Assembly (NCBI GenBank): GCA_035626515.1 | Contig: DASPNM010000019.1 | Span: 124,001 to 188,000, forward strand | Direction of reading: 5' to 3' | Length of the DNA: 64,000 nt | DNA from: DASPNM01 sp035626515 | GTDB taxonomy: Bacteria > Bacteroidota > Bacteroidia > Chitinophagales > Chitinophagaceae | Shown: piece by piece, positions 8,939-17,422 of the stretch | Layout: each line of letters begins with the position of its first letter | How positions within the stretch are numbered: position 1 is the stretch's first letter | Notes under the pieces: model-generated | What the model was told of the DNA's origin: nothing | Seen by the model: the letters and a program-made list of their open reading frames with translations, nothing else | Database searches by the model: none | Program-made: the position numbers and the translations under genes

Positions 8939-11749
8939 ATGCCAAAAAAGCTGTTTCTCCTCGACGCCATGGCGCTTGTGTTCCGGGCTTATTACGCCCT
9001 GATTCGCAACCCTCGCGTTACCACCCGGGGGAAAAATACAAATGCACAGTTTGGCTTCACCAATACACTGGTGGACCTGATGAACAATCAGAAACCCTCC
9101 CACATGGCTGTCTGTTTTGATACGGCAGCCCCCACCGAACGACATACCGATTTTGAAAGCTACAAGGCAAACCGGCAGGAGGCGCCTGAGGACATTCTCG
9201 GATCGCTGAACGATATCAAACGGATCATCCAGGGCTTCAACATTCCCGTTGTAGAGCTCGACGGCTTCGAAGCCGACGATGTAATTGGGACACTTAGCCA
9301 ACAGGCCGCGGCGGCGGGCTATGAAGTGTACATGGTCACGCCCGATAAAGACTACGGACAGCTGGTGTCCGGGCAGATCCGCATCTATAAACCCGGGTAC
9401 CAGGGCGGGGATGTCGAAATTCTGGGCCCGAAAGAAGTCTGTGAAAAATGGTGCATCCAGTCGGCGGACCAGGTAGTAGACATGCTCGGGCTGATGGGAG
9501 ATTCGGTTGATAATATTCCGGGCATTCCGGGTGTAGGACAGAAGACTGCGTGCAAGCTGCTTACGGAATACGGCACGCTGGAAAATGTGCTGGCCAATGC
9601 CGATAAGATCAAGGGCGCGCTGGGGGAAAAGATCCGGCAGGGAAAAGAATCCGCCATTCTTTCCAAGAAACTCGCCCGCATCATTACAAATGTTCCGGTG
9701 GAATTTCATGAAGAAAATTTCAGGCTGAAGGAGTGGAACAAGGAAGCGCTTAAAGAGGTTTTTGCCGAGCTCGAATTCAAAAGCATTGGGAGACGACTGC
9801 TCGGGGAAGAGTTCAATGTTTTTCGCACGGCGCCCGAAGCCGTTCAGACCGATCTGTTTGGGAATGTCATCGAGCCCGCCCGGCCAGAAGTGAGCGAAGA
9901 AGCAGCGTCACCGGAAACGATTCAGGCTGCCCGGAATATCACAAATACTCCACACGAATACCTGGTGGTGCAAGACCACGCAGCCATTCGCGGACTGGTT
10001 GCAGAACTTTCAAAACACGCAGAGATCAGCTTTGACACGGAAACGACCTCAATTGACGGGAACAATTGCGAGCTCGTGGGCCTCAGCTTTGCGGTCCGGC
10101 CTGGCCACGGCTGGTACGTTCCCTGTCCTGAAGATCAGGAGCAAACCCGGGCGATTCTGTCATTGTTCGATCCATTGTTCGCGGACGAGAGCAAGGTCTG
10201 GGTGGGACAAAACATCAAGTTCGATCTGCTGGTGCTCAAAGGGTACGGATATGAACTGAAAGGCGGGCTCTTCGATACAATGCTGGCGCATTACGTGATT
10301 GAACCCGACGGAAAACGCAGCATGGATCTGCTAAGTGCGAAGTTTCTCAATTACGAGCCCGTGCATATTGAAGAGTTGATTGGCAAAAAAGGCCGCAGCC
10401 AGGGAAACATGCGTGACGTGGAGCTGGAGAAAATCAAGGAGTATGCCGTTGAAGATGCGGACATCACGCTTCAGCTGAAACAGGCTTTTTTACCGCTGTT
10501 GAAGAAAAAAGAAGTGGAGCGCGTGTTTCATGAAGTAGAGAATCCGTTGGTGAAGGTGCTGACCGACATGGAGCATGAGGGGGTGCGGATTGACACCGTT
10601 TTTCTTGCCGAATATTCCCGGCAGCTTGAGTCCGAGGCCAAACAGGCGGAGGAAAATGTATACCGGCAGGCGGGACTGCGGTTTAATCTCGCATCGCCGC
10701 GCCAGCTGGGCGAGGTGTTGTTTGAAAAAATGAAAATCGATCCGAAAGCGAAGAAGACGAAGACGGGACAGTATGCAACGGGAGAGGACGTGCTGATGAA
10801 GCTTGCGGTGAACAACCCCATCGTGGCCGACATCCTTGCCTACCGCGAGCTAACGAAGTTGAAATCCACCTATGTTGATGCTTTGCCGCAATTGATCAAT
10901 CCGAAGACAGGGCGCGTGCATACAACGTACGGCCAGGCTGTTGCGGTAACCGGAAGACTTGCGAGCAATAATCCGAATCTCCAGAACATACCGGTGCGCA
11001 CCGAGCGCGGCAAGGAAATTCGAAAGGCTTTCATCCCGCGCGACGAGAGCCACGTATTCCTGTCCGCGGATTATTCGCAGATCGAGCTCAGAATTGTCGC
11101 CGCGATCAGCGGAGACAAGAACATGTGTGACGCTTTTCGAAGCAACAAAGACATTCATACTGCCACCGCCGCACGGGTCTACAACGTGGATGAGTCGGAT
11201 GTGACGCGCGAAATGCGTTACAAGGCGAAGAGCGTGAATTTCGGAATCATTTACGGGCAGGGAGCTTTTGGCCTGGCGGATAACCTGGGGATCTCCCGCA
11301 CCGAAGCGCGCGGGATCATTGATAATTACAAAAAGGAATTCAGCGGTATCCAGAAATACATGGACGACACCATCAATTTCGCCAGGGAGCATGGATATGT
11401 ACAGACCCTGATGGGGCGGAAGCGCTGGTTGCGGGATATCAACTCCGCCAACTTTACGGTACGGGGGTTTGCTGAACGCAACGCAATCAATTCCCCGATC
11501 CAGGGGACCGCGGCCGATATGATTAAAATGGCCATGCAGCGCGTCTATTCCGCGATGCGGAAAAGAAAAATGAAGAGCCGGATGATCCTGCAGGTGCACG
11601 ACGAACTCGTTTTCGATGCTGTTCGCGAGGAAGCCGCTGAGCTGCAGCCCCTGATTATCGAATGCATGCAATCGGCCATGCCGCTTCCGAACGGAGTGCC
11701 GGTGATCGCAGAGTGCGGTGCGGGGGAAAACTGGCTGGAGGCGCACTGA
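8939..11749 (+). CDS. polA: DNA polymerase I
   Basis: The 936-residue enzyme has all three Pol I modules. The 5'-3' flap exonuclease is at about 1-290 (MPKKLFLLDAMALVFRAYYA, VTPDKDYGQLV, DNIPGIPGVGQKTA). The 3'-5' proofreading domain is at about 340-520, with the metal-binding FDTETTS and a closing YAVEDADI, so proofreading looks intact. The family A polymerase domain has DYSQIELR, the O-helix RYKAKSVNFGIIYGQG and QVHDELVFD. It acts in Okazaki fragment processing and repair synthesis. The frame extends upstream to a TTG at 8912, but ATG 8939 gives the normal N-terminus. Confidence 0.97.
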   Translation: MPKKLFLLDAMALVFRAYYALIRNPRVTTRGKNTNAQFGFTNTLVDLMNNQKPSHMAVCFDTAAPTERHTDFESYKANRQEAPEDILGSLNDIKRIIQGFNIPVVELDGFEADDVIGTLSQQAAAAGYEVYMVTPDKDYGQLVSGQIRIYKPGYQGGDVEILGPKEVCEKWCIQSADQVVDMLGLMGDSVDNIPGIPGVGQKTACKLLTEYGTLENVLANADKIKGALGEKIRQGKESAILSKKLARIITNVPVEFHEENFRLKEWNKEALKEVFAELEFKSIGRRLLGEEFNVFRTAPEAVQTDLFGNVIEPARPEVSEEAASPETIQAARNITNTPHEYLVVQDHAAIRGLVAELSKHAEISFDTETTSIDGNNCELVGLSFAVRPGHGWYVPCPEDQEQTRAILSLFDPLFADESKVWVGQNIKFDLLVLKGYGYELKGGLFDTMLAHYVIEPDGKRSMDLLSAKFLNYEPVHIEELIGKKGRSQGNMRDVELEKIKEYAVEDADITLQLKQAFLPLLKKKEVERVFHEVENPLVKVLTDMEHEGVRIDTVFLAEYSRQLESEAKQAEENVYRQAGLRFNLASPRQLGEVLFEKMKIDPKAKKTKTGQYATGEDVLMKLAVNNPIVADILAYRELTKLKSTYVDALPQLINPKTGRVHTTYGQAVAVTGRLASNNPNLQNIPVRTERGKEIRKAFIPRDESHVFLSADYSQIELRIVAAISGDKNMCDAFRSNKDIHTATAARVYNVDESDVTREMRYKAKSVNFGIIYGQGAFGLADNLGISRTEARGIIDNYKKEFSGIQKYMDDTINFAREHGYVQTLMGRKRWLRDINSANFTVRGFAERNAINSPIQGTAADMIKMAMQRVYSAMRKRKMKSRMILQVHDELVFDAVREEAAELQPLIIECMQSAMPLPNGVPVIAECGAGENWLEAH

Positions 11750-11769
11750 GCCACCGGTAATCTTTTTCG

Positions 11770-11801
11770 TTTGTAGGGGTTGTAGAATTTTCCTACCTTA
11801 C
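11770..11801 (+). promoter_or_regulatory. Possible promoter of DUF1579 lipoprotein gene
   Basis: TTTG (11770-11773), 20 bp, then TACCTTAC (11794-11801). Spacing is right but the -7 differs from TAnnTTTG at two positions. The leader to ATG 11821 would be short. Confidence 0.35.
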
Positions 11802-11820
11802 CCGTCCAAAAATTTTTAAT

Positions 11821-12450
11821 ATGAAACTCAAAACCTTAGCTATCTGCGCCGCGCTGATCGCGATTGCTGCCTGCTCGAACGAGAAAACGAAGTCCGAAAG
11901 CAACACGGAATCCGAAGTGAAGGCGGAAACCTACACGATGCCGGATTCAGCCACTGCGATGAAAAAATGGCAGGAGTACGCTACTCCGGGCAAAGAGCAC
12001 GAATGGATGGCCAAATCTGCGGGCACCTGGCATACGGAAATTACCATGTGGCACTACCCGGGAGCCCCGGCGGAAACGGTTACCGGCACCACGCAAAACG
12101 AAATGATTTTCGGTGGGCGGTACCAGGTTTCCACACATACGGCGATGATGATGGGTATGCCCTTCGAAGGTCGCTCGACCCTTGCTTACGACAACATGAA
12201 AAAAACTTATATCAGCACCTGGATCGACAACATGGGTACCGGCATGATGGTGAGCGAAGGCAAATGGGACGATGCCAGCAAAACCATCACCCTCACAGGC
12301 AAAATGGTAGATCCGACAATCGATAAAGAAACGAGCGTGCGCGAAGTGTTCAAACCGGTTGACGACAACACGCAGACGTTCGAAATGTACCGCCCCGGCC
12401 CTGACGGCAAGGAGTACAAATGCATGGAAATAAAATACACCCGGAAATAA
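11821..12450 (+). CDS. DUF1579 domain lipoprotein
   Basis: The 209-residue precursor carries a lipoprotein signal (IAAC, lipidated Cys at residue 18) followed by a polar Lys/Glu/Ser linker. The rest is a DUF1579 domain, seen in AKSAGTWHTEITMWHYPGA, MIFGGRYQV, FEGRSTLAYDNMKKTYISTW and VREVFKPVDDNTQTFEMY. DUF1579 proteins are secreted beta-rich proteins of unknown function. The acidic/basic stretch after the cysteine might serve as a surface-export signal, but that is inference. A strong terminator separates it from the convergent VOC gene. Confidence 0.8.
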   Translation: MKLKTLAICAALIAIAACSNEKTKSESNTESEVKAETYTMPDSATAMKKWQEYATPGKEHEWMAKSAGTWHTEITMWHYPGAPAETVTGTTQNEMIFGGRYQVSTHTAMMMGMPFEGRSTLAYDNMKKTYISTWIDNMGTGMMVSEGKWDDASKTITLTGKMVDPTIDKETSVREVFKPVDDNTQTFEMYRPGPDGKEYKCMEIKYTRK

Positions 12451-12462
12451 TATCTGCGATCA

Positions 12463-12487
12463 CCGCCCGCCTCAAGCGGGCGGTTTT
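12463..12487. terminator. Terminator between DUF1579 and VOC genes
   Basis: CCGCCCGC (12463-12470) and GCGGGCGG (12476-12483) form a perfect eight-base stem with loop CTCAA, followed by TTTT on the plus strand. It lies between the two convergent stops and is clearest as a terminator for the plus-strand gene. Confidence 0.8.
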
Positions 12488-12488
12488 G

Positions 12489-12875
12489 TTACCGGCCGGG
12501 CGGCACCGAATGCAACCCGATGCGGTTTCCTTCGCTGTCAATGATCACGGCCATGTGCCCGTATTCCGGGGAGATTTCTGTCTTGGGCACCATGATCTTC
12601 CCGCCTGCGCCTTCTACACGATCCAACACAGCCTGCACATCGGGGTTTGCGTTCAGGTAAATAAGCGGACCGTCGGTCGCAGAGGGTTTGTGAAAACCGC
12701 CGCTGTCCACGACGGCCCCTCCCACCCCCTCCTGGTTCTCTATCGGGAACATGCGCATTTTGATATTCTGAAGGTCGAGCGGCGCCAACTTCAGGTTGAA
12801 GATAGTTTCGTAAAAGTTCTGCGCGCGCGCGAGATCCGAGGCCGGGATCTCGAACCAGCTGATTGCGTGTTTCAT
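12489..12875 (-). CDS. VOC (glyoxalase/bleomycin-resistance fold) family protein
   Basis: The 128-residue protein has two beta-alpha-beta-beta-beta repeats. The N-terminal part is ISWFEIPASDLARAQNFYETIFNLKL, and the C-terminal part has DRVEGAGGKIMVPKTEI and the closing GHMAVIIDSEGNRIGLHS. VOC proteins bind a metal ion and act as dioxygenases, isomerases, epimerases or binding proteins; this one cannot be assigned a substrate. The open frame continues upstream to 13115 across the start of the opposing gene, but MKHAISWFEIP at 12875 is the natural start. Confidence 0.8.
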   Translation of the reverse strand: MKHAISWFEIPASDLARAQNFYETIFNLKLAPLDLQNIKMRMFPIENQEGVGGAVVDSGGFHKPSATDGPLIYLNANPDVQAVLDRVEGAGGKIMVPKTEISPEYGHMAVIIDSEGNRIGLHSVPPGR

Positions 12876-12914
12876 TTTTGTGTTTTTTGTTTTGCGGAGC
12901 TTAGACGGCTTGCG

Positions 12915-12922
12915 CAAAAATA
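12915..12922 (-). promoter_or_regulatory. -7 element of VOC gene
   Basis: On the minus strand this reads TATTTTTG, a perfect TAnnTTTG. The leader to the VOC ATG at 12875 would be about 35 nt. No clear -33 element. Confidence 0.45.
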
Positions 12923-12967
12923 AAATCACCACCTGCAATTCCGGAGTTTTTCTATTTGGTGAACTCG

Positions 12968-12974
12968 TAACTTG
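12968..12974 (+). promoter_or_regulatory. Possible -7 element (7-nt variant) of DUF5606 gene
   Basis: TAACTTG lies 19 bases before the ATG at 12994. The same heptamer lies 19 bases before the ATG of the NTF2-like gene at 16997. Confidence 0.3.
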
Positions 12975-12993
12975 CAGCTCCTCAAGGAAGCGT

Positions 12994-13482
12994 ATGGAAT
13001 ATTCAAAGCTGGTAGCGGTGACCGGAATGCCGGGATTGTTCGAGCTGATAAACACCAAAGGAGACGGCGCCCTCGTACGGTCGCTTGACGACAGGAGCAC
13101 GAAATTTGTTTCCAACAGGAGTCACCATTTTTCTCAGTTGGAAAATATCGAAGTCTACACCACGGGCGAAAACGTGAACCTTGCCGAGGTGCTCCTTGCC
13201 ATGCAGTCAAGCGGGGAATCGCTTCCGGATGAAAAAGATCCTGACGCACTGAGAAAATACTTTGAGAAAGTATATCCTAATCTGGATTTTGAACGTGTCT
13301 ACACAAGCGACCTGAAAAAAATGGCGCGTTGGTTCCGCGTGCTGCAGCAGCACAACATCGCGATCGGCCCGCCGGCGGAAGCACCGGAGAACGCTAGCAG
13401 TAGCGAAGAATCGGCGGACGAACCTGCGGCCCCCGGGGCGGAACCCCGGCCGGCCAAACGTGCAAGCCGCAAGAAAAGCTGA
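12994..13482 (+). CDS. DUF5606 family protein
   Basis: The 162-residue cytoplasmic protein starts MEYSKLVAVTGMPGLFELI, followed by RSLDDRSTKFVSNRSHHFSQLENIEVYT and a helical region ending ARWFRVLQQHNI. This matches the small Bacteroidota family DUF5606, which has no known function. The last about 40 residues are low-complexity (Ala, Pro, Ser, Glu, ending in a basic KRASRKKS). The frame is open upstream to 12880, but that stretch covers the intergenic promoter region. Confidence 0.75.
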   Translation: MEYSKLVAVTGMPGLFELINTKGDGALVRSLDDRSTKFVSNRSHHFSQLENIEVYTTGENVNLAEVLLAMQSSGESLPDEKDPDALRKYFEKVYPNLDFERVYTSDLKKMARWFRVLQQHNIAIGPPAEAPENASSSEESADEPAAPGAEPRPAKRASRKKS

Positions 13483-13526
13483 ACATACACCACTCTTACC
13501 GGGAGGCATTTGGATTATTCAAACGT

Positions 13527-15263
13527 ATGGTGCAATACTCTGCCGATATCAAAAGATTACCCAGGAAGTTGCTTCCGCCCGATTTCGTAATTCGGACCTG
13601 GCAGGACCTCGAGCCTTACTTCATGGAGCTGGAGGAACGCCCGATTGGGTCGGGCGAAGAGCTGCAGAAATGGTTGCGCGACGTAAGCGAACTCGAAGCG
13701 GTGATCAGCGAAGAGGTCTGCTGGCGACAGATCCGCATGACCTGCGACACAGAAAGTAAAGAGCTGGAGCAGGCGTTCAATTTTTTCATGCTGGAAATTC
13801 AGCCCAGGATCCAGCCTTACGCAGACCGACTGAACCGAAAGCTGGTCGAAAGCCCGTTTACTGCCGGGTTGGACCGGTCGAAATTTTTCACTTACCTGCG
13901 AAACGTAAAAAAGAATATTGATCTTTTTCGCGAGGAAAATATCCCCCTGCAGGCCGAGCTAAACGTAATGCAACAGCAGTTTGGAGTGATTGCCGGGAAG
14001 ATGACCGTTGAAGTGAAAGGGCAGGAGTACACACTCCAGCAGGCCGCGAAGTTTCTCGAGGATCCCGACCGGTCGCTTCGGGAAGAAGTTTACCGGAAGA
14101 TCAACGACCGCCGGCTCCGGGATAAGAACGAACTGAATCATCTTTTTACCACGATGCTGCAGAAGCGCCACCAGGTCGCGGTGAATGCAGGATTTTCCAA
14201 CTATCGGGATTTTCGCTTTGTGGAGCTCGCGCGCTTCGACTACGGCAAAGAAGACTGCTTCCGCTTTCACGAAGGTGTTCGACAGCATGTGATGCCGCTC
14301 GTGACCGGGATTTACCGGCATAAGGCCCGTCAGCTCGGACTTGAAGTGCTTCGCCCGTGGGATGTGGAAGCAGAACCCGCCGGCGTACAGCCGCTTCGGC
14401 CTTTCGAGACCGGCGAGGAGCTGATCAATAAGACCGTCAGTTGTTTTCAGCGCCTGAATCCTTTTTTCGCCGACTGCCTCAGGAAAATGAAGGAAATGGG
14501 GAGACTGGACCTGGAGAGCCGCAAGGGGAAGGCGCCCGGCGGATACAACTGCCCGCTTGCAGAAACCGGCGCTCCATTTATTTTCATGAATGCGGCTGGC
14601 CAGCTTGACGACGTAACCACTATGCTCCACGAAGGAGGCCACGCGGTGCACTCGTTTCTCACCCACGAGCTCGAGCTGCACGGTTTCAAGGATTATCCTA
14701 CTGAAATAGCAGAGATCGCGAGCATGACCATGGAGCTGTTTGCCATGGACTTCTGGGATGTGTTCTTCGATGATCCCGGCGAGCTGCTCCGGGCGAAGGA
14801 GCAGCACCTGGAGCGGATCATCACGATTTTTCCGTGGATCGCAACGATAGACCGGTTTCAGCATTGGGTGTATGAAAATCCGGAACACAGCGAAGGAGAG
14901 CGCGCGGAAAACTGGAGGCGCATCCTGGATGAATTTACTTCTCCGGCCATCGAATTTGGCGGACTGGAGGAGTACAGAAAATATGCCTGGCAGCGCCAGC
15001 TTCACCTGTTCGAGGTTCCATTTTACTACATCGAATACGGCATCGCACAGTTGGGGGCGATTGGCCTGTGGCAACAGTTCAAAGAGAACCGGGATAGGGC
15101 AATTGAAAATTACCTGAATGCTTTGCGTCTCGGCGGCACGAAAACCCTGCCGGAACTGTTCGCCGCCGCGGGACTCCCGTTTGATCTTTCGCCTGCGCGG
15201 ATCGAAGGGCTGATGCGCTTTGTGCAGGCAGAGCTGGACGCTGTCCGGGTTAACCGGGGGTGA
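13527..15263 (+). CDS. M3 family oligoendopeptidase
   Basis: The 578-residue zinc metallopeptidase has the thermolysin-like motif HEGGH (residues 368-372) inside TMLHEGGHAVHSF. The third zinc ligand region is downstream in PTEIAEIASMTMELF. Overall length and layout match PepF/M3B oligoendopeptidases, which cleave short peptides inside the cell. There is no signal peptide. It follows DUF5606 by 44 bp in the same direction, without a clear promoter between, so they may share a transcript. Confidence 0.9.
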   Translation: MVQYSADIKRLPRKLLPPDFVIRTWQDLEPYFMELEERPIGSGEELQKWLRDVSELEAVISEEVCWRQIRMTCDTESKELEQAFNFFMLEIQPRIQPYADRLNRKLVESPFTAGLDRSKFFTYLRNVKKNIDLFREENIPLQAELNVMQQQFGVIAGKMTVEVKGQEYTLQQAAKFLEDPDRSLREEVYRKINDRRLRDKNELNHLFTTMLQKRHQVAVNAGFSNYRDFRFVELARFDYGKEDCFRFHEGVRQHVMPLVTGIYRHKARQLGLEVLRPWDVEAEPAGVQPLRPFETGEELINKTVSCFQRLNPFFADCLRKMKEMGRLDLESRKGKAPGGYNCPLAETGAPFIFMNAAGQLDDVTTMLHEGGHAVHSFLTHELELHGFKDYPTEIAEIASMTMELFAMDFWDVFFDDPGELLRAKEQHLERIITIFPWIATIDRFQHWVYENPEHSEGERAENWRRILDEFTSPAIEFGGLEEYRKYAWQRQLHLFEVPFYYIEYGIAQLGAIGLWQQFKENRDRAIENYLNALRLGGTKTLPELFAAAGLPFDLSPARIEGLMRFVQAELDAVRVNRG

Positions 15264-15388
15264 AGGAAATTGGAAAAATAAATTACCGCACCTATTTTTG
15301 AAGGGAAGCCAACTGCTTTTTTCAATTCGCTTCTAGTCAAAACCTAAAACCAGAAGTCCTGCTGTTTCTACACCGGGGCTTTTTCCTT

Positions 15389-15829
15389 TCAGGCCCTGCA
15401 GGTTCTGCAGTAACCTTCCACGATAACTTCAGTATGCGAAACCGCATACCCCGCAGGAAGGGTGATTTCCGGCGTAACGACGTCGTCCAGGCAATAAGTG
15501 TTGCCGCAGTGGTTACACAGGAAGTGAATATGGTGGTCGCGATGGTTCCCTTCCGAACAATTGTCCTTGCAAAGCGCATAGCGAATCGAATTGTCCGCGG
15601 TGGGAATTGCGTGGATAATGCCCTTGTCCAGAAAAACCTGCAGGGTGCGGTATACCGTTACGCGGTCGAATTTTTCGCCGGCCTTTTTTTCGATATCTCC
15701 ATGAGCGAGCGCCCCGGGCTGGTCGAGGAAAAGCTGTAAAATCTTCCTGCGACTGCCGGTGACGCTGAGCTGGTTGCGTCTCAGGATCTGCTCGATCCTG
15801 CGGGAATGCGTGCGGGCATAGGTGTTCAT
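15389..15829 (-). CDS. Fur-family metalloregulator
   Basis: The 146-residue protein has an N-terminal winged helix (LSVTGSRRKILQLFL, then the recognition region KFDRVTVYRTLQVFLDKGII) and a C-terminal metal-binding part with DHHIHFLCNHCGNTYCLDD and a final CRTC. The two CxxC-type pairs fit a structural zinc site. Fur, Zur and PerR cannot be told apart from sequence alone. The frame also has a GTG at 15868 that overlaps the SCO stop, but MNTYARTHS at 15829 gives a normal length. The SCO gene upstream in the same direction suggests joint transcription. Confidence 0.85.
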   Translation of the reverse strand: MNTYARTHSRRIEQILRRNQLSVTGSRRKILQLFLDQPGALAHGDIEKKAGEKFDRVTVYRTLQVFLDKGIIHAIPTADNSIRYALCKDNCSEGNHRDHHIHFLCNHCGNTYCLDDVVTPEITLPAGYAVSHTEVIVEGYCRTCRA

Positions 15830-15864
15830 AGTTGAAAGTATAACAAACAAACCGCCCCTGGTGT

Positions 15865-16473
15865 TCACCGCTTCAGCAGCTTTCGGGCATCGCGGATGAG
15901 CGCCTTTACCTCTTTTTCTTTCAGGCCGTCGACGATCTTCCGCACGTTCCCATCGCGATCCACCAGCGCCCAGTGTTGTGTGTGAATGAAATCGTCGTCC
16001 ATGCTTTTTACGTTATTTTCCGGGTCATCAATCGCGTAGCTGAGCCGCGCAGCCGAATAAAGGCTGTCTTTTCTGCCGGTGAGAAACATCCAGCGGCGGG
16101 TATTGACGCCGAGTGAATCGGAATAGCGCTTCAATACAGCGGGGTCGTCCACATCCGGGTCAGAAGTGTGCGACAGAATGAGAAATTCCGGCTCGCTGCG
16201 CAGTTCTTCATACACCGTTTTCATATTGTTTTGCATGCGCGGGCATATCCCGCGGCAGGTTGTGAAAAAGAATTCAGCGATGTATACTTTTCCGGACACA
16301 TCCTGTTCCGTGACCCGCCTGCCGTCCTGGTCAGTGAAGGAAAATGGCCGGACAATGCTAATAGGGCGGGTTCGTTTTTTCCCCAAATCGGGAATGAGGC
16401 TGGTGAGTGTCAGGTAAAACGCAGCCACCAGGCCGGCGAAGAACAGTACATAAAACCATCTTTTCCGGGACAT
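15865..16473 (-). CDS. SCO1/SenC family copper chaperone/thioredoxin-like protein
   Basis: The 202-residue protein has an N-terminal membrane anchor (about residues 6-26) and a thioredoxin fold with CRGIC (Cys73 and Cys77, the CxxxC copper motif). A distal His lies in DFIHTQHWALVD (His164/His167). SCO proteins deliver copper or redox equivalents to the CuA centre of haem-copper oxidases, which fits the respiratory genes at the right end of the window. A perfect -7 element lies 5 nt before its ATG. The Fur-family gene follows directly. Confidence 0.9.
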   Translation of the reverse strand: MSRKRWFYVLFFAGLVAAFYLTLTSLIPDLGKKRTRPISIVRPFSFTDQDGRRVTEQDVSGKVYIAEFFFTTCRGICPRMQNNMKTVYEELRSEPEFLILSHTSDPDVDDPAVLKRYSDSLGVNTRRWMFLTGRKDSLYSAARLSYAIDDPENNVKSMDDDFIHTQHWALVDRDGNVRKIVDGLKEKEVKALIRDARKLLKR

Positions 16474-16478
16474 CGGTG

Positions 16479-16486
16479 CAAAGTTA
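16479..16486 (-). promoter_or_regulatory. -7 element of SCO-Fur transcript
   Basis: The minus strand reads TAACTTTG, ending five bases before the SCO ATG at 16473. This implies an mRNA with almost no leader. Confidence 0.55.
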
Positions 16487-16540
16487 CCAAGGCGGCCTTC
16501 ATTATTTCGTTAAAGCTTCCGCTGACCATAATGCTTTCAA

Positions 16541-16548
16541 TATTTTTG
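16541..16548 (+). promoter_or_regulatory. -7 element of merC-like gene
   Basis: TATTTTTG, a perfect TAnnTTTG, ends eight bases before the ATG at 16557. Confidence 0.5.
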
Positions 16549-16556
16549 CGCCTTCT

Positions 16557-16961
16557 ATGAGAGGAAGGATAAACTGGGACGCCCTCGGGATCGGAGCTTC
16601 GCTGGCCTGCGCGATTCATTGCGCCCTGCTTCCCCTGTTTCTCACCAGCCTTCCCCTGTTTGGCATCAATATTATTGACAGCCTGGGGTTCGAGATCGCA
16701 ATGATCGTTCTATCCCTGGGCATCGGGGTCTACTCGCTGTCTCATGGATTCCGGAAACACCACCACAGCCTTATTCCGATTTGGTTGTTTCTCGGGGGGT
16801 TCGGGTTTCTTGTGGCAAAGCAATTCTTTGCCAGTGTGGAAACATGGCTGCTTATTCCCGCGGTAATTCTCATCATTTCCGCGCACCTTCTGAACTTTCG
16901 TTTTTGCCGCGTGCATAACCATGCGCATACGGATGATTGCGATCATTCGACGGCAATGTGA
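16557..16961 (+). CDS. MerC domain-containing membrane protein
   Basis: The 134-residue protein has four hydrophobic segments and the MerC-type cysteine motif in GASLACAIHCALLPL near the N-terminus. The C-terminal tail is rich in His, Cys and Asp (CRVHNHAHTDDCDHS), a likely metal-binding tail. MerC was described as a mercury importer, but chromosomal Bacteroidota members without a mer operon are of unknown substrate. It diverges from the SCO-Fur pair, so metal handling is the common theme. The frame extends upstream to 16407 into the SCO gene; that part is rejected. Confidence 0.85.
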   Translation: MRGRINWDALGIGASLACAIHCALLPLFLTSLPLFGINIIDSLGFEIAMIVLSLGIGVYSLSHGFRKHHHSLIPIWLFLGGFGFLVAKQFFASVETWLLIPAVILIISAHLLNFRFCRVHNHAHTDDCDHSTAM

Positions 16962-16970
16962 TTTTTCCGT

Positions 16971-16977
16971 TAACTTG
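16971..16977 (+). promoter_or_regulatory. Possible -7 element (7-nt variant) of NTF2-like gene
   Basis: TAACTTG lies 19 bases before the ATG at 16997 and ten bases after the MerC stop. Confidence 0.3.
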
Positions 16978-16996
16978 ATCGTAAATAAGCATTCAA

Positions 16997-17419
16997 ATGA
17001 GAAAGCTTCTTTTTCCCATACTTCTTCTTGTTTCGCTGGCGGGGGCCGCACAAACCGCAGCCGAAAAAAAGATCCGTGCGATACTGGCGCGCCAAACTGC
17101 CGCCTGGAACCGCGGCGACATCGAAGGATTCATGAAAGGTTACTGGGAAAGTGATTCCCTGATGTTCATCGGGCAATCCGGAATTACGTACGGCTGGTCG
17201 CGTACGCTGGCCAATTACAAACGGACTTATCCCGATACCGTCGCGATGGGTCAGCTGCAATTTGACCTGATCTCGATACGGAGGCTTTCGCCCGAGTATT
17301 ATTTCGTAGTCGGGAAATGGTTTCTAAAAAGAAGCATTGGCGACCTGTCCGGTCATTTTACTCTGCTGTTTCGAAAGATTGGGAAAAGCTGGGTAATTAT
17401 TTCGGATCACAGCAGTTAG
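16997..17419 (+). CDS. Secreted NTF2-like (DUF4440/SnoaL) protein
   Basis: The 140-residue precursor has a signal peptide (MRKLLFPILLLVSLAGA, cleavage near AAQ). The domain begins with the typical IRAILARQTAAWNRGDIEGFMKGYW and has a C-terminal GHFTLLFRKIGKSWVIISDHSS. This is the DUF4440/SnoaL-like cone-shaped fold, found both in small enzymes and in binding proteins. Its ligand is unknown. It ends three bases from the stop of the convergent VanZ-like gene. Confidence 0.8.
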   Translation: MRKLLFPILLLVSLAGAAQTAAEKKIRAILARQTAAWNRGDIEGFMKGYWESDSLMFIGQSGITYGWSRTLANYKRTYPDTVAMGQLQFDLISIRRLSPEYYFVVGKWFLKRSIGDLSGHFTLLFRKIGKSWVIISDHSS

Positions 17420-17422
17420 CGT

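Noticed and set aside
8489..9709. A 406-codon open frame on the minus strand inside polA
   Set aside because: It lies antisense to well-conserved polA sequence, has no family similarity, and is the usual product of codon bias in GC-rich genes on the opposite strand.
13959..15074. A 371-codon minus-strand frame inside the M3 peptidase gene
   Set aside because: It is antisense to a gene with a clear HEGGH motif; no protein-like features.
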